Positions 25,615 to 35,426 of a DNA stretch of 40,201 nucleotides are shown here, piece by piece. Each line of letters opens with the position of its first letter. Positions within the stretch are counted from its first letter, which is position 1. The stretch spans positions 1-40,201 of the forward strand of contig CAIRZB010000010.1 of assembly GCA_903882935.1 (NCBI GenBank), given 5' to 3'. Source of the stretch: an uncultured Parafilimonas sp. Lineage in GTDB: Bacteria > Bacteroidota > Bacteroidia > Chitinophagales > Chitinophagaceae. The position numbers and the translations under genes are program-made. The notes under the pieces were generated by a model. That model made no database searches. It saw nothing but the letters and a program-made list of their open reading frames with translations, and had not been told where the DNA came from.

Positions 25615-26214
25615 TTACTTTTGGTGCTCTTTCCGGTATCTTTCGTTGAGTTTTTGTACCATATCCATGGTAATATTGCGGATGGTGTCTTTGTAGTATA
25701 CAATGTTGTCGTACTCTTGGGTGCTTAATACATAGGCATAACCCTTTTCCTTGCAGTATTCCTTCAAAAATTGCTGAATGTTTATCCTTACCTGTTGTAT
25801 TTTTTGGAACGATTCGGTTTGCAGCGCCTGGGCCAACGCATTGCCTGTTTTCTCGTAGGTACCTTGCATTTCCTGCACCCGTTGCTGAAAGCTGCTCTGT
25901 TGTACCTGCGTAAGGTTGGTGCCGGGCCGGTTATACTGTTTTATTTCGTTGGTAATGTCGTTCGCCATCTTAGAAAGCTGGCTTTGGTTGGTGGAGTCTT
26001 TTTTCATCAAATAGCTCCGCACTTCCTTGGAGTAGTCGTAATAGTTTTCTAGCGTGTCTATATCAAAATAGGCAATTTTAAAAGAGTCTGCCAATTGTTT
26101 TTTAGCTGCGTTTATGTTGTGTATATCACCTTTGGTATATTCTATATACAAGTAAAAAAGCGCGCTGACAGCAACCAACAACACAATGTTAAGGCCTAAT
26201 AGAATTTTATTCAT
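25615..26214 (-). CDS. OmpH/Skp-like periplasmic protein
   Basis: A 199-residue protein with an N-terminal hydrophobic anchor or signal (NKILLGLNIVLLVAVSALFYL). The beta-strand IAYFDIDTLENYYDYSKEVR is followed by a long helical hairpin rich in Gln and Lys, then the returning strand AYVLSTQEYDNIVYY. This is the layout of the OmpH/Skp chaperone family, whose tentacle-like trimers carry outer membrane proteins. The anchor may be uncleaved. It is divergent from ispD. Confidence 0.82.
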   Translation of the reverse strand: MNKILLGLNIVLLVAVSALFYLYIEYTKGDIHNINAAKKQLADSFKIAYFDIDTLENYYDYSKEVRSYLMKKDSTNQSQLSKMANDITNEIKQYNRPGTNLTQVQQSSFQQRVQEMQGTYEKTGNALAQALQTESFQKIQQVRINIQQFLKEYCKEKGYAYVLSTQEYDNIVYYKDTIRNITMDMVQKLNERYRKEHQK

Positions 26215-26410
26215 CCAAAGAAGTTAAAAAGTAAAGTTATATGGATTGCCAAAAAGGAAATTGTTAAAACGGGGTAAAAATACGGTAGAAAATGTTAGTT
26301 ACGGCATAAGTGTGGCGCACTTTTTCTTTTGTAGCAAAGGCCTGCCGTGGCTTTTGAGGCAAACGCCCTAGTAAAATACCCCTTTAAAAAAAGCTGGATA
26401 GTAATACTTT

Positions 26411-26441
26411 TTTGATGGTTGCGTTTTACCCTATACTTTTA
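26411..26441 (+). promoter_or_regulatory. Candidate promoter of ispD
   Basis: TTTG (26411-26414), a 19-bp spacer and TACTTTTA (26434-26441) fit the Bacteroidota pattern with one mismatch in the -7 box, and lead into the ATG at 26456 after a very short leader. Confidence 0.4.
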
Positions 26442-26455
26442 TTGTTTTAAATAGT

Positions 26456-27133
26456 ATGGTTAAAATAGCTGTGATTGTTGCGGGAGGCATGGGTAAAAGA
26501 ATGGGCAGTGCCATGCCCAAACAGTTTTTGCCGTTAAACAACAAGCCGTTGCTTTGGTACACGATTGACAGTTTTTTGCGTGCTTATGCCGATATGGAGG
26601 TAGTGCTTGTGCTGCCAGCAGAGCATATTGCCAGGGGCAAACAAATTGTGGAAATGTTTGACCGTGGGCGTACCATCACGGTTGTTGAAGGTGGGGAAAC
26701 CAGGTTTCATTCAGTAAAAAACGGGCTGAAATGTGTGCCGGGCGGTGCAGTGGTGTTTGTGCACGACGGAGTACGGTGCCTTATTTCGGTGCCATTGATA
26801 CAACGTTGCTACAACCAGGCAGTTGAAATGGGTAGTGCAGTGCCGGCCGTTTTGGCCACCGACAGCATACGGATAGTGCATGGCAGCGGCCATTATGTGG
26901 AAGACCGCCAGCGCGTACGCATTATACAAACGCCGCAAACCTTTTTGGCAAGCATAATTGTACCCGCTTTTGAACAAGCGTACAGCGATGCCTTTACCGA
27001 TGAAGCCACTGTTGTTGAAGGCAGCGGCAGCAAAGTTTTTTTAACAGAAGGCGAATACGACAATATTAAAATTACAAGGCCGATAGACCTGGTGATTGCT
27101 GAAAGAATACTTACAGACCGGTTATCGCTTTAA
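26456..27133 (+). CDS. ispD: 2-C-methyl-D-erythritol 4-phosphate cytidylyltransferase
   Basis: A 225-residue IspD enzyme, which joins CTP and MEP to form CDP-ME in the non-mevalonate isoprenoid pathway. The N-terminal nucleotide loop VAGGMGKRMGSAMPKQF (8-24) holds the catalytic Arg and Lys candidates (K14 or R15, K22). GETRFHSVKNGL (80-91), HDGVR (103-107), TPQTF, DEATVVE and NIKITRPIDL complete the family pattern. The last 12 bases overlap the 3' end of the converging FemAB-like gene. No other isoprenoid gene is nearby. Confidence 0.94.
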   Translation: MVKIAVIVAGGMGKRMGSAMPKQFLPLNNKPLLWYTIDSFLRAYADMEVVLVLPAEHIARGKQIVEMFDRGRTITVVEGGETRFHSVKNGLKCVPGGAVVFVHDGVRCLISVPLIQRCYNQAVEMGSAVPAVLATDSIRIVHGSGHYVEDRQRVRIIQTPQTFLASIIVPAFEQAYSDAFTDEATVVEGSGSKVFLTEGEYDNIKITRPIDLVIAERILTDRLSL

Positions 27134-28045
27134 TATATTTAAGGGAAAAGGCAGCCTATTAAATTTCCCCAGCCTTTGGTAAGGCTGGTTAATGGCACCA
27201 AATTTTTGGTAAAACTGCTTTATTCCATCAACATCAGACCCTTCAAAGTCAAACACTAGCCCACTGGCTGCATATTCTTTAAATACATTGTCCAACAAAA
27301 AATGATTGGCACTTTTTTGCCTGCCTTCCGCCAGCGTTGTGTTCATTATGTTATACAGCCGCTGGCCATCGTTTAAAAATACTGCCGCCGAAAATACTGC
27401 GCCGTTTTTATCATCCACCACCATTCTGGCGAATGCATGTTGCTGCCCATGCAATATTTTGCAAAGGGTTGTAAAATTGTGGTAGTCTTTATCGTTTGTA
27501 TGTTTAAACCGCTGCTGGTAAGCCAAAATATACGCATCAATCGCATCTTCTATGGTGCAAGGCTGGTAACGCAAGTTGAAACGCCCAGCTTTTTTAAGGT
27601 TGCCTACGGCATCGGCATTATAATTTTCAACAATGCTGTTGTTTTGTGGCGAAAGGTTAAGTATGTAGTTATTGCAGAGGGTGGCACCTGCAATAGGGCT
27701 GCTGTTTGCATAGTTAAATGAATAGCTGCCATACCGCACAAAGCGGAATAGTTGGTTTAAAAATAGCGTTTGTAGGCGCGCGTTGTGCTGGTTGGTTTTT
27801 GCAAACCACCCCAATTGTTGCACAAAAGGCACATCGTAGGTGTACCGTATACCCATTTTTTTGCGCCACGGTATGGGAAACACTGCCTCATAATCACCTA
27901 AAACAGCACCGCTCCAGTTATCTGCCATGTAGTTTAAATACACTGACAGAGCGTATATAACACCATTGGGGCTGTTGCGCACGCAGGCATCCCACTTTGC
28001 AGCGTCAACTTTATTGGATGGTATAATTTGTATGCTGTCGGCCAT
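27122..28045 (-). CDS. FemAB/GNAT-like conserved protein
   Basis: A 307-residue protein whose pattern matches a conserved Bacteroidota family related to FemAB/GNAT acyltransferases: KWDACVRNSPNGVIYA, GAVLGDYEAVFPIPWRKKMG, VQQLGWF, and late in the chain FDFEGSDVDGIKQFYQKFGA with NQPYQRLG. The ATG at 28045 is preferred; the frame is open upstream but that part is not conserved-looking. The donor, acceptor and true activity are not known. It follows the sugar-phosphate transferase gene on the same strand, so a role in cell-envelope polymer modification is plausible. Confidence 0.78.
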   Translation of the reverse strand: MADSIQIIPSNKVDAAKWDACVRNSPNGVIYALSVYLNYMADNWSGAVLGDYEAVFPIPWRKKMGIRYTYDVPFVQQLGWFAKTNQHNARLQTLFLNQLFRFVRYGSYSFNYANSSPIAGATLCNNYILNLSPQNNSIVENYNADAVGNLKKAGRFNLRYQPCTIEDAIDAYILAYQQRFKHTNDKDYHNFTTLCKILHGQQHAFARMVVDDKNGAVFSAAVFLNDGQRLYNIMNTTLAEGRQKSANHFLLDNVFKEYAASGLVFDFEGSDVDGIKQFYQKFGAINQPYQRLGKFNRLPFPLNILKR

Positions 28046-28185
28046 TTGCCCAGCGAAGGTATAAAAACTAATACCTGTATAACTATACAGTGCTTTTGAT
28101 AATACCAAAGGATTGATTTGTTGAAGCTTAAAGGAACGGTAAATGGCCAACGGCTAATTTGCGAAGCTACTACAATGACGAAGGA

Positions 28186-29613
28186 TTATTGGCCTTTGCC
28201 CGAAAATATGATAGACAAGGTGTAAAACATTATTTTAATGTCCAACAGCAACGAAATATTCTCAATATACACCAAGTCATACTTCATCCGCTCCACCATT
28301 TCGTCAACAGTTGAGGCGTACCCAAACTTTACCATGCCCCAAGAAGTAAGGCCTGGTTTTACTTTTAGCAAATACCTGTAGTAGGGGGTTAACTCGTTTA
28401 TTTTGTCAATATAAAAATGGCGTTCGGGGCGTGGGCCAACAAAGCTCATTTCGCCTATCACAATGTTTAGCAACTGTGGCAGCTCATCAAGGCGCCACTT
28501 ACGCATAAATTTTCCCCAAGGTGTAATCCTGCCATCGTCTTTAGAGGATAGGGCAGGCCCGTCGGTCTCTGCATCATGGTACATTGACCTGAATTTGTAA
28601 ATAACAAAAGGCTTGCCTTTGTACCCAGCCCTGGTTTGCGAATAAATGACCGGGCCTTTTGAAGACAACTTGGTTTTAATGGCAATAAAAACCATTAGTG
28701 GGCTTAATAGTATGCCCGCCAGTATTGAAAGCGCAACATCGAGCAGGCGTTTTATATTGCGCTGCCAGGCTGGCATCGGGTTGGTGTCAATATCAATCAA
28801 CGGTACGCCAAAGATGTTTTCCACTTTCACCGACCCGTACAGTATTTCAAAGGTTTCTGGCACCAGTTTTACTTCCACGTCTTTTTCGCTAAGGCGGCTT
28901 ATAAGGGATTCTACCGGCACATTATCGGCTTTTTCCAACGAAATAATTACCTGCTCAATGGCTTTTTCCTGTAGTACCCTTTCCAAGTCGTTGGTGTCGC
29001 CAAGCCGTGGCACCCAAGTCCCCAGCCCATTTTTACTTGTTTTGTCATCCGACAGAAACCCCACAATTTTAACACCCGATTCGTAGTTGTTTTTTATTTC
29101 GCGGTAAGCATCGCAAGATTTACGGTTGTTGCCCACCATTAATGTGTTAAAATAATAATGGCCATTGATTAATTGTTTGCGCGCCATATAAATAAACACA
29201 TATCTGGCCGTAAACGGTATGGCCGTTTGTAAAAAAAGCAAGGCAAAAAATACGGAGTATAGGTAGGTGTAGTTTTGGTGCTGGTCGTTAAAAAACAGTA
29301 GGAACAGTAAAATAACCGAGCCAATGAGTGCTTGGATAAATGTGTTGGAAAGCTCATTGAGCCGCGACTTTTTATATACCGACAGGTTGTAGGCCCCTGC
29401 AATGCTGTAAATTACCACCCAAAACACGGGTATAACCAGCAACATACCCCAAAAATAGGGGTTAAAATAAAACAGCCCATGCAAGGTTAAGGGCTGCTCG
29501 TTCAATAAGCCCCTTCGCAATAAGGACATGAGCACCCATGCCAATGCGGATGACACGAAATCGCCGATAATATACCTGCTGATATGTATGGGTACGAGTT
29601 TTGCCATCGGCAT
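28186..29613 (-). CDS. Polyprenyl-phosphate sugar-1-phosphate transferase (WcaJ type)
   Basis: A 475-residue initiating transferase for exopolysaccharide or O-antigen-like polymers. The N-terminal half holds about four or five membrane helices and a Rossmann-like domain (VGNNRKSCDAYREI, GFLSDDKT). The C-terminal catalytic domain begins at KRLLDVALSILAG, includes the kinked re-entrant helix, then IYKFRSMYHDAE, RKWRLDELPQLLNI and GEMSFVGPRPE. It moves a sugar phosphate, often glucose or galactose, from UDP-sugar onto undecaprenyl phosphate. The preceding Gfo/Idh/MocA gene ends only 4 bp upstream. Confidence 0.9.
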   Translation of the reverse strand: MPMAKLVPIHISRYIIGDFVSSALAWVLMSLLRRGLLNEQPLTLHGLFYFNPYFWGMLLVIPVFWVVIYSIAGAYNLSVYKKSRLNELSNTFIQALIGSVILLFLLFFNDQHQNYTYLYSVFFALLFLQTAIPFTARYVFIYMARKQLINGHYYFNTLMVGNNRKSCDAYREIKNNYESGVKIVGFLSDDKTSKNGLGTWVPRLGDTNDLERVLQEKAIEQVIISLEKADNVPVESLISRLSEKDVEVKLVPETFEILYGSVKVENIFGVPLIDIDTNPMPAWQRNIKRLLDVALSILAGILLSPLMVFIAIKTKLSSKGPVIYSQTRAGYKGKPFVIYKFRSMYHDAETDGPALSSKDDGRITPWGKFMRKWRLDELPQLLNIVIGEMSFVGPRPERHFYIDKINELTPYYRYLLKVKPGLTSWGMVKFGYASTVDEMVERMKYDLVYIENISLLLDIKIMFYTLSIIFSGKGQ

Positions 29614-29617
29614 TGGC

Positions 29618-30592
29618 TTAAGCCGGGTATTTTGTTTTACTTATTTTATCCAAAATTTCATGGGCTACTTCCATGGCAAGGTAGCCATCCATTTCCGAAA
29701 CGGCAACCGGCTTTTTTTGCACAATCGCATCTCTAAAAGCAGTCAGTTCATCTTTTATGGCATTGCCTGCTATTATCTCGGGGCTGGCTATGGCAATGGT
29801 TTTTACGCCGTGTGGTGTTTCAATGTCAAATGAAAATGCGTCTTCATCGCCTGCCTGCTTAAGCCTTATAATCTCCGTTTTCTTGTCCAAAAAATCAATG
29901 CCAATATAGGCATCTTTTTGAAACAGCCTTATTTTCCGCATTTTCTTCATGCTAATGCGGCTGCTGGTTAAGTTGGCCACGCAACCATTGTTAAACTCAA
30001 TGCGCACATTGGCAATGTCTGGCGTATCTGTCAATACGGCCACGCCGCTGGCCGAAATATGCTTAACATCACTTTTTACAATGCTTAAAATAATGTCAAT
30101 ATCGTGTATCATCAGGTCCAATATCACGCTTACTTCCGTGCCGCGCGGGTTAAACTGGGCCAGCCTGTGTACCTCAATAAACATTGGGTTAAGGTCCATG
30201 TGTTTTATGGCAAGGTAGGCTGGGTTAAACCGTTCCACATGGCCTACCTGCACTTTTACATTTGCCTCCTTGGTTATGCTTACCAGTTTTTTGGCTTCTT
30301 CCATGGTGTTGGCAAGGGGCTTTTCCACAAAAACGTGCTTGCCTCTTTTAATGGCCATTTCGCATAAGGCAAAATGGTGGTTGGTAGGGGCCACAATATC
30401 GGCGGCGTCTATGCTTGCCAATAAGTCATTAGGGTTATGGTATCTTTGTAAACCGTACTTTTTTTCTACCTCCTCGGCTGCACTGTCGTTGGGGTCGTAA
30501 AAGCCCACCAATTCAACGCCACTTATATCTTTCCAGTTGTTCAAATGAAATTTGCCAAGGTGCCCAACACCAAAAACGCCTATCTTAAGCAT
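29618..30592 (-). CDS. Gfo/Idh/MocA-family oxidoreductase in the polysaccharide operon
   Basis: A 324-residue cytoplasmic NAD(P)-dependent enzyme. The Rossmann loop is IGVFGVGHLGKFH (4-16), the catalytic EKP lies at 90-92, and the substrate part includes QVGHVERFNPA and LMIHDIDIILSIV. It lacks a signal peptide, unlike the Tat-exported relative at 6298. It sits 4 bp before the polyprenyl transferase gene, so a role in making a UDP-sugar or an amino sugar for the same polymer is likely, but the substrate is not defined. Confidence 0.88.
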   Translation of the reverse strand: MLKIGVFGVGHLGKFHLNNWKDISGVELVGFYDPNDSAAEEVEKKYGLQRYHNPNDLLASIDAADIVAPTNHHFALCEMAIKRGKHVFVEKPLANTMEEAKKLVSITKEANVKVQVGHVERFNPAYLAIKHMDLNPMFIEVHRLAQFNPRGTEVSVILDLMIHDIDIILSIVKSDVKHISASGVAVLTDTPDIANVRIEFNNGCVANLTSSRISMKKMRKIRLFQKDAYIGIDFLDKKTEIIRLKQAGDEDAFSFDIETPHGVKTIAIASPEIIAGNAIKDELTAFRDAIVQKKPVAVSEMDGYLAMEVAHEILDKISKTKYPA

Positions 30593-30814
30593 ATCGTATT
30601 ATTCCTTTTAACGTGTAAAGATAATTAAAGCGGCGCAAACCCAACAGGAATGGTAAAATGCGTTTTGGATAACCGTTGGTAAAAAGCCCAGTAAATGCCA
30701 ACGGGTTGGGGAATTTTGTATTAAGGTTGTTCATTTGCTTCAACCTGCTCCCTGCCGCCCCAATTCAGTTTTACTTCAGATTTATTTCGGTATTTTGGTT
30801 TTAAATTACCGCAT

Positions 30815-31495
30815 TTGAAGCTTTTGATTGTTGAAGACGAGTTTTCCCTCAGCCAAAGTATGGCAGAGTACTTGGGTGCGGCAGATTATATTTGCGAGCA
30901 GGTGTATACCTATAAAGATGCGCTGGAAAAAATTGAAGGGTACGACTACGACTGCATAATATTAGACATTATGCTGCCGGGCGGCAGTGGCATACAATTG
31001 CTGAAGTATTTAAAAAAAATACGCAAATCAGAGGCTGTTATCATCATTTCGGCAAAAAATGCGTTGGAGGATAAAATTGAGGGGCTGCAAAGCGGTGCCG
31101 ATGATTATTTGGTTAAGCCGTTTCACCTCTCAGAATTGGTTGTACGGATAGCAGCCATTTTACGCAGAAAGAATTTTGACGGCCAATCATTTATAACGGC
31201 CGGTGATTTACAGATTGATACTGCGGCCAAGGAGGTATCAGTAAAAGGGAATGTAATGGCACTTACATTAAAGGAGTACCAGTTATTGTTGTTTTTTGTG
31301 GTAAACCGAAGTAAGTTGTTGTCAAAAAACTCCATTGTGGAGCATTTGTGGGGTGATGACATGGACTTTGTGGCCAACCACGACTTTATTTACACCCATA
31401 TAAAAAACCTGCGCAAAAAAATTGTGGCGGCAGGTGGGGAAGATTGCATCAAGTCGGTGTACGGGGTGGGTTACAAAATGCAGGTTAAGCCATAG
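30815..31495 (+). CDS. OmpR/PhoB-type response regulator
   Basis: A 226-residue regulator with an N-terminal receiver (VEDEF, D51 in LDIMLPGGSG as phosphoacceptor, T/S site at ISAKNA, K101 in LVKPFHL) and a C-terminal winged helix (about 125-226, ending GVGYKMQVK). The start codon is TTG: no ATG lies between the previous in-frame stop and the receiver's first strand KLLIVED. It precedes the histidine kinase gene by 72 bp and should control the RND efflux genes downstream. Confidence 0.9.
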   Translation: MKLLIVEDEFSLSQSMAEYLGAADYICEQVYTYKDALEKIEGYDYDCIILDIMLPGGSGIQLLKYLKKIRKSEAVIIISAKNALEDKIEGLQSGADDYLVKPFHLSELVVRIAAILRRKNFDGQSFITAGDLQIDTAAKEVSVKGNVMALTLKEYQLLLFFVVNRSKLLSKNSIVEHLWGDDMDFVANHDFIYTHIKNLRKKIVAAGGEDCIKSVYGVGYKMQVKP

Positions 31496-31567
31496 GCAGA
31501 TGCTTAGTATTTTGGTTAAAGGGGGTAGGTTCTCAACCATGCAAACAGTAACATTCCTAAAAGTGAA

Positions 31568-32842
31568 ATGAAGTTATTTACCAAATATAACCGTATAAAC
31601 ATTTTGGCCACCATTGCCACCTTCATGGTGGGCAGTGTTGCGTTTTTTGCGGTGTTATATTCCATTTTGCGCCACCAGTTAGACGATACGTTGCGCAGCG
31701 AGCAGCAAGAGGTTACCGAATATGTGCAAACACACGGAACTTTGCCCGATTTTGAAAATACACGCCACCAGTGGATAACCGCCGTGCAAACCACCCAATT
31801 GCCAGCGCACAAACATTTTAGCAGCTACCTGCACCATGATAACAGGGATGGGGATAACGATTGGGTTAGGCAGCTTTCTTTTCCTTTAATGGTAGGCAAT
31901 GTACGCTACACCGTGTACGTTAATCGGCCTGAAACAGAGACGGAGGACTTATTAAAGTTAATTATTGCCGTAACGCTGGGTATGATAGGGCTAATATTAT
32001 TGGTTAACTACTTAATTAACAGACGGCTGATAAACCGCCTGCTGAGGCCGTTTTACAGCACAGTGGGCGAGATTATTAATTACAGGGTAGCCTTTGAAAA
32101 GCCTTTGCAGTTGCCACCCTCCCCCATAGACGAAATAAACCTGCTGAATGAGAGCCTTAACGAAATGGCAGCGCGCATATACAGGGAGTATTATGCCTTG
32201 AAATCGTTTACTGAAAACGCGTCGCACGAAATGCAAACACCACTGGCGGTAATAAACGGTAAAATTGAAGTATTGCTGCAAAACGACGGTTTAAACGAAC
32301 AGGGAATACAACAGCTGTTGGCAATTGAACAGGCCACAAAAAAACTTGCAAGGTTGCACCAAAGCCTTTTATTGCTGGCAAAGTTGGAGAACCGCCAGTT
32401 TATACCTGATGAGCCAGTTAACATGCAGCAAGTGGTTGAAGCAAAAATAGAAGAATGGCACGACTTGGTAAAGTCCCGGGGGCTGGCCGTGCAGCTAACC
32501 TGCGAGCGTACTATTATTGCCTTTCACCCCCAGCTGGCCGAAATATTGTTTAGCAATTTGTTTAACAACGCATTGCGCTATACGCCCCAAGGCGGCAGCA
32601 TACAGATTTTTTTGAACGATGCTTCACTGCGCATCAGTAATACCGCGGCAGCCGGCCCGCTTGACATAGAAAGGGTTTTTCTGCGTTTTTATAAAACACA
32701 AAACGCCGCAGAAGGCACGGGCCTTGGCCTTGCCATTGTAAAAGAAATTTGCAGCCTGGCGGGCTTTGTTGTAAAATACGCTTTTACGGCTGGTAACCAT
32801 ATTTTCACAATTTATTTTAGCAATAAAACAACGCAAGCATGA
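31568..32842 (+). CDS. Sensor histidine kinase
   Basis: A 424-residue membrane kinase. Membrane helices lie at about 10-32 and 129-149 and flank a ~95-residue periplasmic sensor. The HAMP-like stretch follows, then H220 in ASHEMQTPLAVI as the phosphorylated His, the N box NLFNNALRYT and the G2 box GTGLGLAI. The G1 box reads ISNTAAAG instead of a DxGxG form, a variation I know from other Bacteroidota kinases, so it may still bind ATP. Its stop overlaps the TolC-like gene by 4 bp (ATGA), which couples sensing to pump expression. Confidence 0.88.
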   Translation: MKLFTKYNRINILATIATFMVGSVAFFAVLYSILRHQLDDTLRSEQQEVTEYVQTHGTLPDFENTRHQWITAVQTTQLPAHKHFSSYLHHDNRDGDNDWVRQLSFPLMVGNVRYTVYVNRPETETEDLLKLIIAVTLGMIGLILLVNYLINRRLINRLLRPFYSTVGEIINYRVAFEKPLQLPPSPIDEINLLNESLNEMAARIYREYYALKSFTENASHEMQTPLAVINGKIEVLLQNDGLNEQGIQQLLAIEQATKKLARLHQSLLLLAKLENRQFIPDEPVNMQQVVEAKIEEWHDLVKSRGLAVQLTCERTIIAFHPQLAEILFSNLFNNALRYTPQGGSIQIFLNDASLRISNTAAAGPLDIERVFLRFYKTQNAAEGTGLGLAIVKEICSLAGFVVKYAFTAGNHIFTIYFSNKTTQA

Positions 32843-34077
32843 GGGTTATTTTTTGTTTTGTTTTTAGTGTTTTTTGTACCGGTTGTTTGTTGGCGCAAAA
32901 TAAAACCCTTGATAATTATATTAGCGCAGGGCTGCAAACAAGCCCTTTGTTAAAAGACTATGCCAACCAAGCTAAAATAAACAGCATTGACAGTGCACGC
33001 ATTGCTGCAGGCTACAAGCCACAGGTAAACGCAGTTAGCACCAACACCTATTCGCCAGTGTTGGGCGGTGTTGGTTACGACGGTGCCATTACCAATTTTG
33101 GCACATTTAGCCAACTGGTGTCGGCCACCAAGCAATGGGTAAGCAAAGCCAACTTAAACAATCAGTACGGTGCCTTGCGCCTGGTAGGCGACTCATTGCG
33201 CAACGCGTCGAAAATTAGTGAGCAAGACCTTAAGAAAGCCATTACCACACAATACATTATAGCATTTGGCAGTTGGCAGCAGTACCAGTTTAATAAAGAT
33301 GTGTACACGCTACTGGCAAAAGAAGACACGCTGCTAAAAACCCTTACCCAAGCAACCGTTTACCGCCAAACAGACTATCTTACTTTTTTGGTAACCCTGC
33401 AACAGCAAAAGTTGGCAGTTATGGGTGCCAGAAACCAATACCAAGCCGATTTTGCAACACTAAATTATGTGAGCGGCATTTTTGACACAGCATTTACCCC
33501 GTTGGCTTCGCCCGATATTGAATTAAGCAATATGCTTGAGGCGGAGAACACCGTTTTTTATAACAAGTACCTTATAGACAGTATGGTGTTGCGCAATGCC
33601 GATGCCCAGATTGATTTTAGCTACAAGCCCAAAATAAACTTTTACGCTGATGCGGGCTATATAAGCAGCTTTACCTACCAGGCGTATAAAAATTTTGGCA
33701 CCAGTGTTGGCGTAAACCTATCCGTGCCTATTTACGACGGCAAACAGCGAAAGATGCAACACAGCAAAATTGCCATTGCCGAACAAACCAGGCAACAGTA
33801 CCAAAGTTATTTTGTAACGCAGTACAACCAGCAGTTGGCCCAACTGGCCCAGCAGTTGCAAAACACCCAGCAAATTATTGCTGAAACCGAGGGCCAGCTA
33901 AAATATGTGGAAAGTCTTATACAGGCCAATGCCAAACTGCTGGCCACCGGGGATGTGCATATTGCCGATTATATTATTGCCATCAACAATTACCTGAACG
34001 CAAAAAATATTATTCTGCAAAATAACATTAACAAGTTGCACATTATTAACCAGGTAAATTACTGGAGCAGCAAATAG
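32839..34077 (+). CDS. TolC-family outer membrane efflux protein
   Basis: A 412-residue exported protein (signal near MRVIFCFVFSVFCTGCLLA) with the long alpha-helical repeats of OEP/TolC channels: TLDNYISAGLQTSPLLKDY at the start and QQLAQLAQQLQNTQQIIAETE later. It should form the outer membrane exit duct for the RND pump encoded downstream. Translation is coupled to the kinase gene by a 4-bp overlap. It is a little short for a TolC but keeps both helical halves. Confidence 0.85.
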   Translation: MRVIFCFVFSVFCTGCLLAQNKTLDNYISAGLQTSPLLKDYANQAKINSIDSARIAAGYKPQVNAVSTNTYSPVLGGVGYDGAITNFGTFSQLVSATKQWVSKANLNNQYGALRLVGDSLRNASKISEQDLKKAITTQYIIAFGSWQQYQFNKDVYTLLAKEDTLLKTLTQATVYRQTDYLTFLVTLQQQKLAVMGARNQYQADFATLNYVSGIFDTAFTPLASPDIELSNMLEAENTVFYNKYLIDSMVLRNADAQIDFSYKPKINFYADAGYISSFTYQAYKNFGTSVGVNLSVPIYDGKQRKMQHSKIAIAEQTRQQYQSYFVTQYNQQLAQLAQQLQNTQQIIAETEGQLKYVESLIQANAKLLATGDVHIADYIIAINNYLNAKNIILQNNINKLHIINQVNYWSSK

Positions 34078-34207
34078 CGTGGGTTCTTTTGGCACGAAAA
34101 TATCAAGTTACGGAGGTATGTTGGCTAAAAAGAGGCATTGTATGGTAGGCACAATTGCAAACCGACTGAGGTATAAAAATACAAACTGTTAAACGAAACA
34201 ATTGAAG

Positions 34208-35134
34208 ATGAATAAATATTTGGCCGTTTACCTATTGGCACTGTTTAGCATGGCAACATCCTGCAAGCAGAAGCCAGCCGCCGAGGATGAGGCACCCCCT
34301 GCCAATGTGGTAACCCCGGTAACGGTAACCCACCCGGAAAAAGGCAGCATGACGGAAACCGTTCAGATTAATGCTGTATCGGCATTTCTGTTAAAAACGT
34401 ATGCCAAAGCAATAGCCAATGGTTACCTGAACGCCGTTAATGTGCATTTGGGCCAGTATGTAACCAAGGGGCAAACGCTGTTTGTTATTAAAACCAAAGA
34501 AGCAGAGGCGTTGGGCAACTTGGTTAACAAGCTGGATACCAGCCTGCATTTTGAGGGTACCGTGTTAATAAAAGCACCCGGTAGCGGTTATATTACCCAG
34601 CTAACTTTTACCGCTGGCAACTATGTGCAAGATGGTGAGCAGCTTGCTGAAATTACCGACAATACCAGTTTTGTGTTTATACTCGACTTGCCGTATGAGC
34701 TTAAGCCATACATAGCCAGCAACCCAAGCTTACAACTGCACCTGCCAGACAGCACTGTGTTGGAGGCGCATGTGGAGTCAACGCTACCAACCGTGGATTC
34801 GGTGTCGCAAACGCAACGCTATATACTGCGCGTTAATACGGCCAAAAATATACCGGCCAACCTTATTGCCAAGGTGAGTATTGTGAAGTCGCAAAAAATA
34901 AATGCCGTTTCGCTGCCGGCCGCTGCTGTGTTAAGCGATGAAACGCAAAGCAGCTTTTGGGTAATGAAGATGATTGATGACTCTACTGCTATAAAGCTGC
35001 CCGTAACAAAGGGCATGGAAAATAAAACAGCAGTTGAAATTGTTTCGCCTCCCTTGTCGCCAGCAGACAATATTTTGCTCACTGGCAATTACGGGCTTGC
35101 CGATACGGCCAAAGTGAAGATTGTGAAGGAATAG
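34208..35134 (+). CDS. RND efflux periplasmic adaptor lipoprotein
   Basis: A 308-residue membrane fusion protein. The ATG at 34208 is chosen over a TTG two codons earlier and gives a lipoprotein signal with MATSC (Cys19). The lipoyl-like part is seen in KAIANGYLNAVNVHLGQYVT, KGQTLFVIKTKE and PGSGYITQLTFTAGNYVQDGE, followed by the beta-barrel and membrane-proximal domains. The hairpin is short, as in several Bacteroidota adaptors. It links the inner-membrane pump to the TolC-like channel. Confidence 0.87.
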   Translation: MNKYLAVYLLALFSMATSCKQKPAAEDEAPPANVVTPVTVTHPEKGSMTETVQINAVSAFLLKTYAKAIANGYLNAVNVHLGQYVTKGQTLFVIKTKEAEALGNLVNKLDTSLHFEGTVLIKAPGSGYITQLTFTAGNYVQDGEQLAEITDNTSFVFILDLPYELKPYIASNPSLQLHLPDSTVLEAHVESTLPTVDSVSQTQRYILRVNTAKNIPANLIAKVSIVKSQKINAVSLPAAAVLSDETQSSFWVMKMIDDSTAIKLPVTKGMENKTAVEIVSPPLSPADNILLTGNYGLADTAKVKIVKE

Positions 35135-35426
35135 CGGGGCGTAGAAACAATTATGTTCCGTAGTAACATTCGGTGGGTAGAAAGCCGAAAGTATACTGCG
35201 ATACTTTCCGTAGGAAAGATTGGTGCTAATGGCAATGAATAGCATAAACTATGGCAGGTTATAGTCGGGCAGTCTAACAAAGTGCAGAACGCTAAAGTGT
35301 GCGACGCAACCGGGCTTAATAGTAGTAATGCAGTTTGGCCACGAAAATATTCCGGATGTAAAACATATTCAATTTGTCAGGCCCACCAGCCGTTTTAAAA
35401 TAAGGTAAAACCAATTATATTCTACC
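35135..35426. repeat. Hairpin-rich gap between the adaptor and the RND pump genes
   Basis: This 292-bp gap holds ATGTT/AACAT (35153-35169), AAAGTAT/ATACTTT (35191-35210) and CTTTCC-gta-GGAAAG (35206-35220). The TTCCGTAG and GGTGGGTAGAAA segments resemble short palindromic repeats I associate with Bacteroidota intergenic DNA. It may act as a processing or attenuation site, or as a dispersed repeat; no gene is present. Confidence 0.5.
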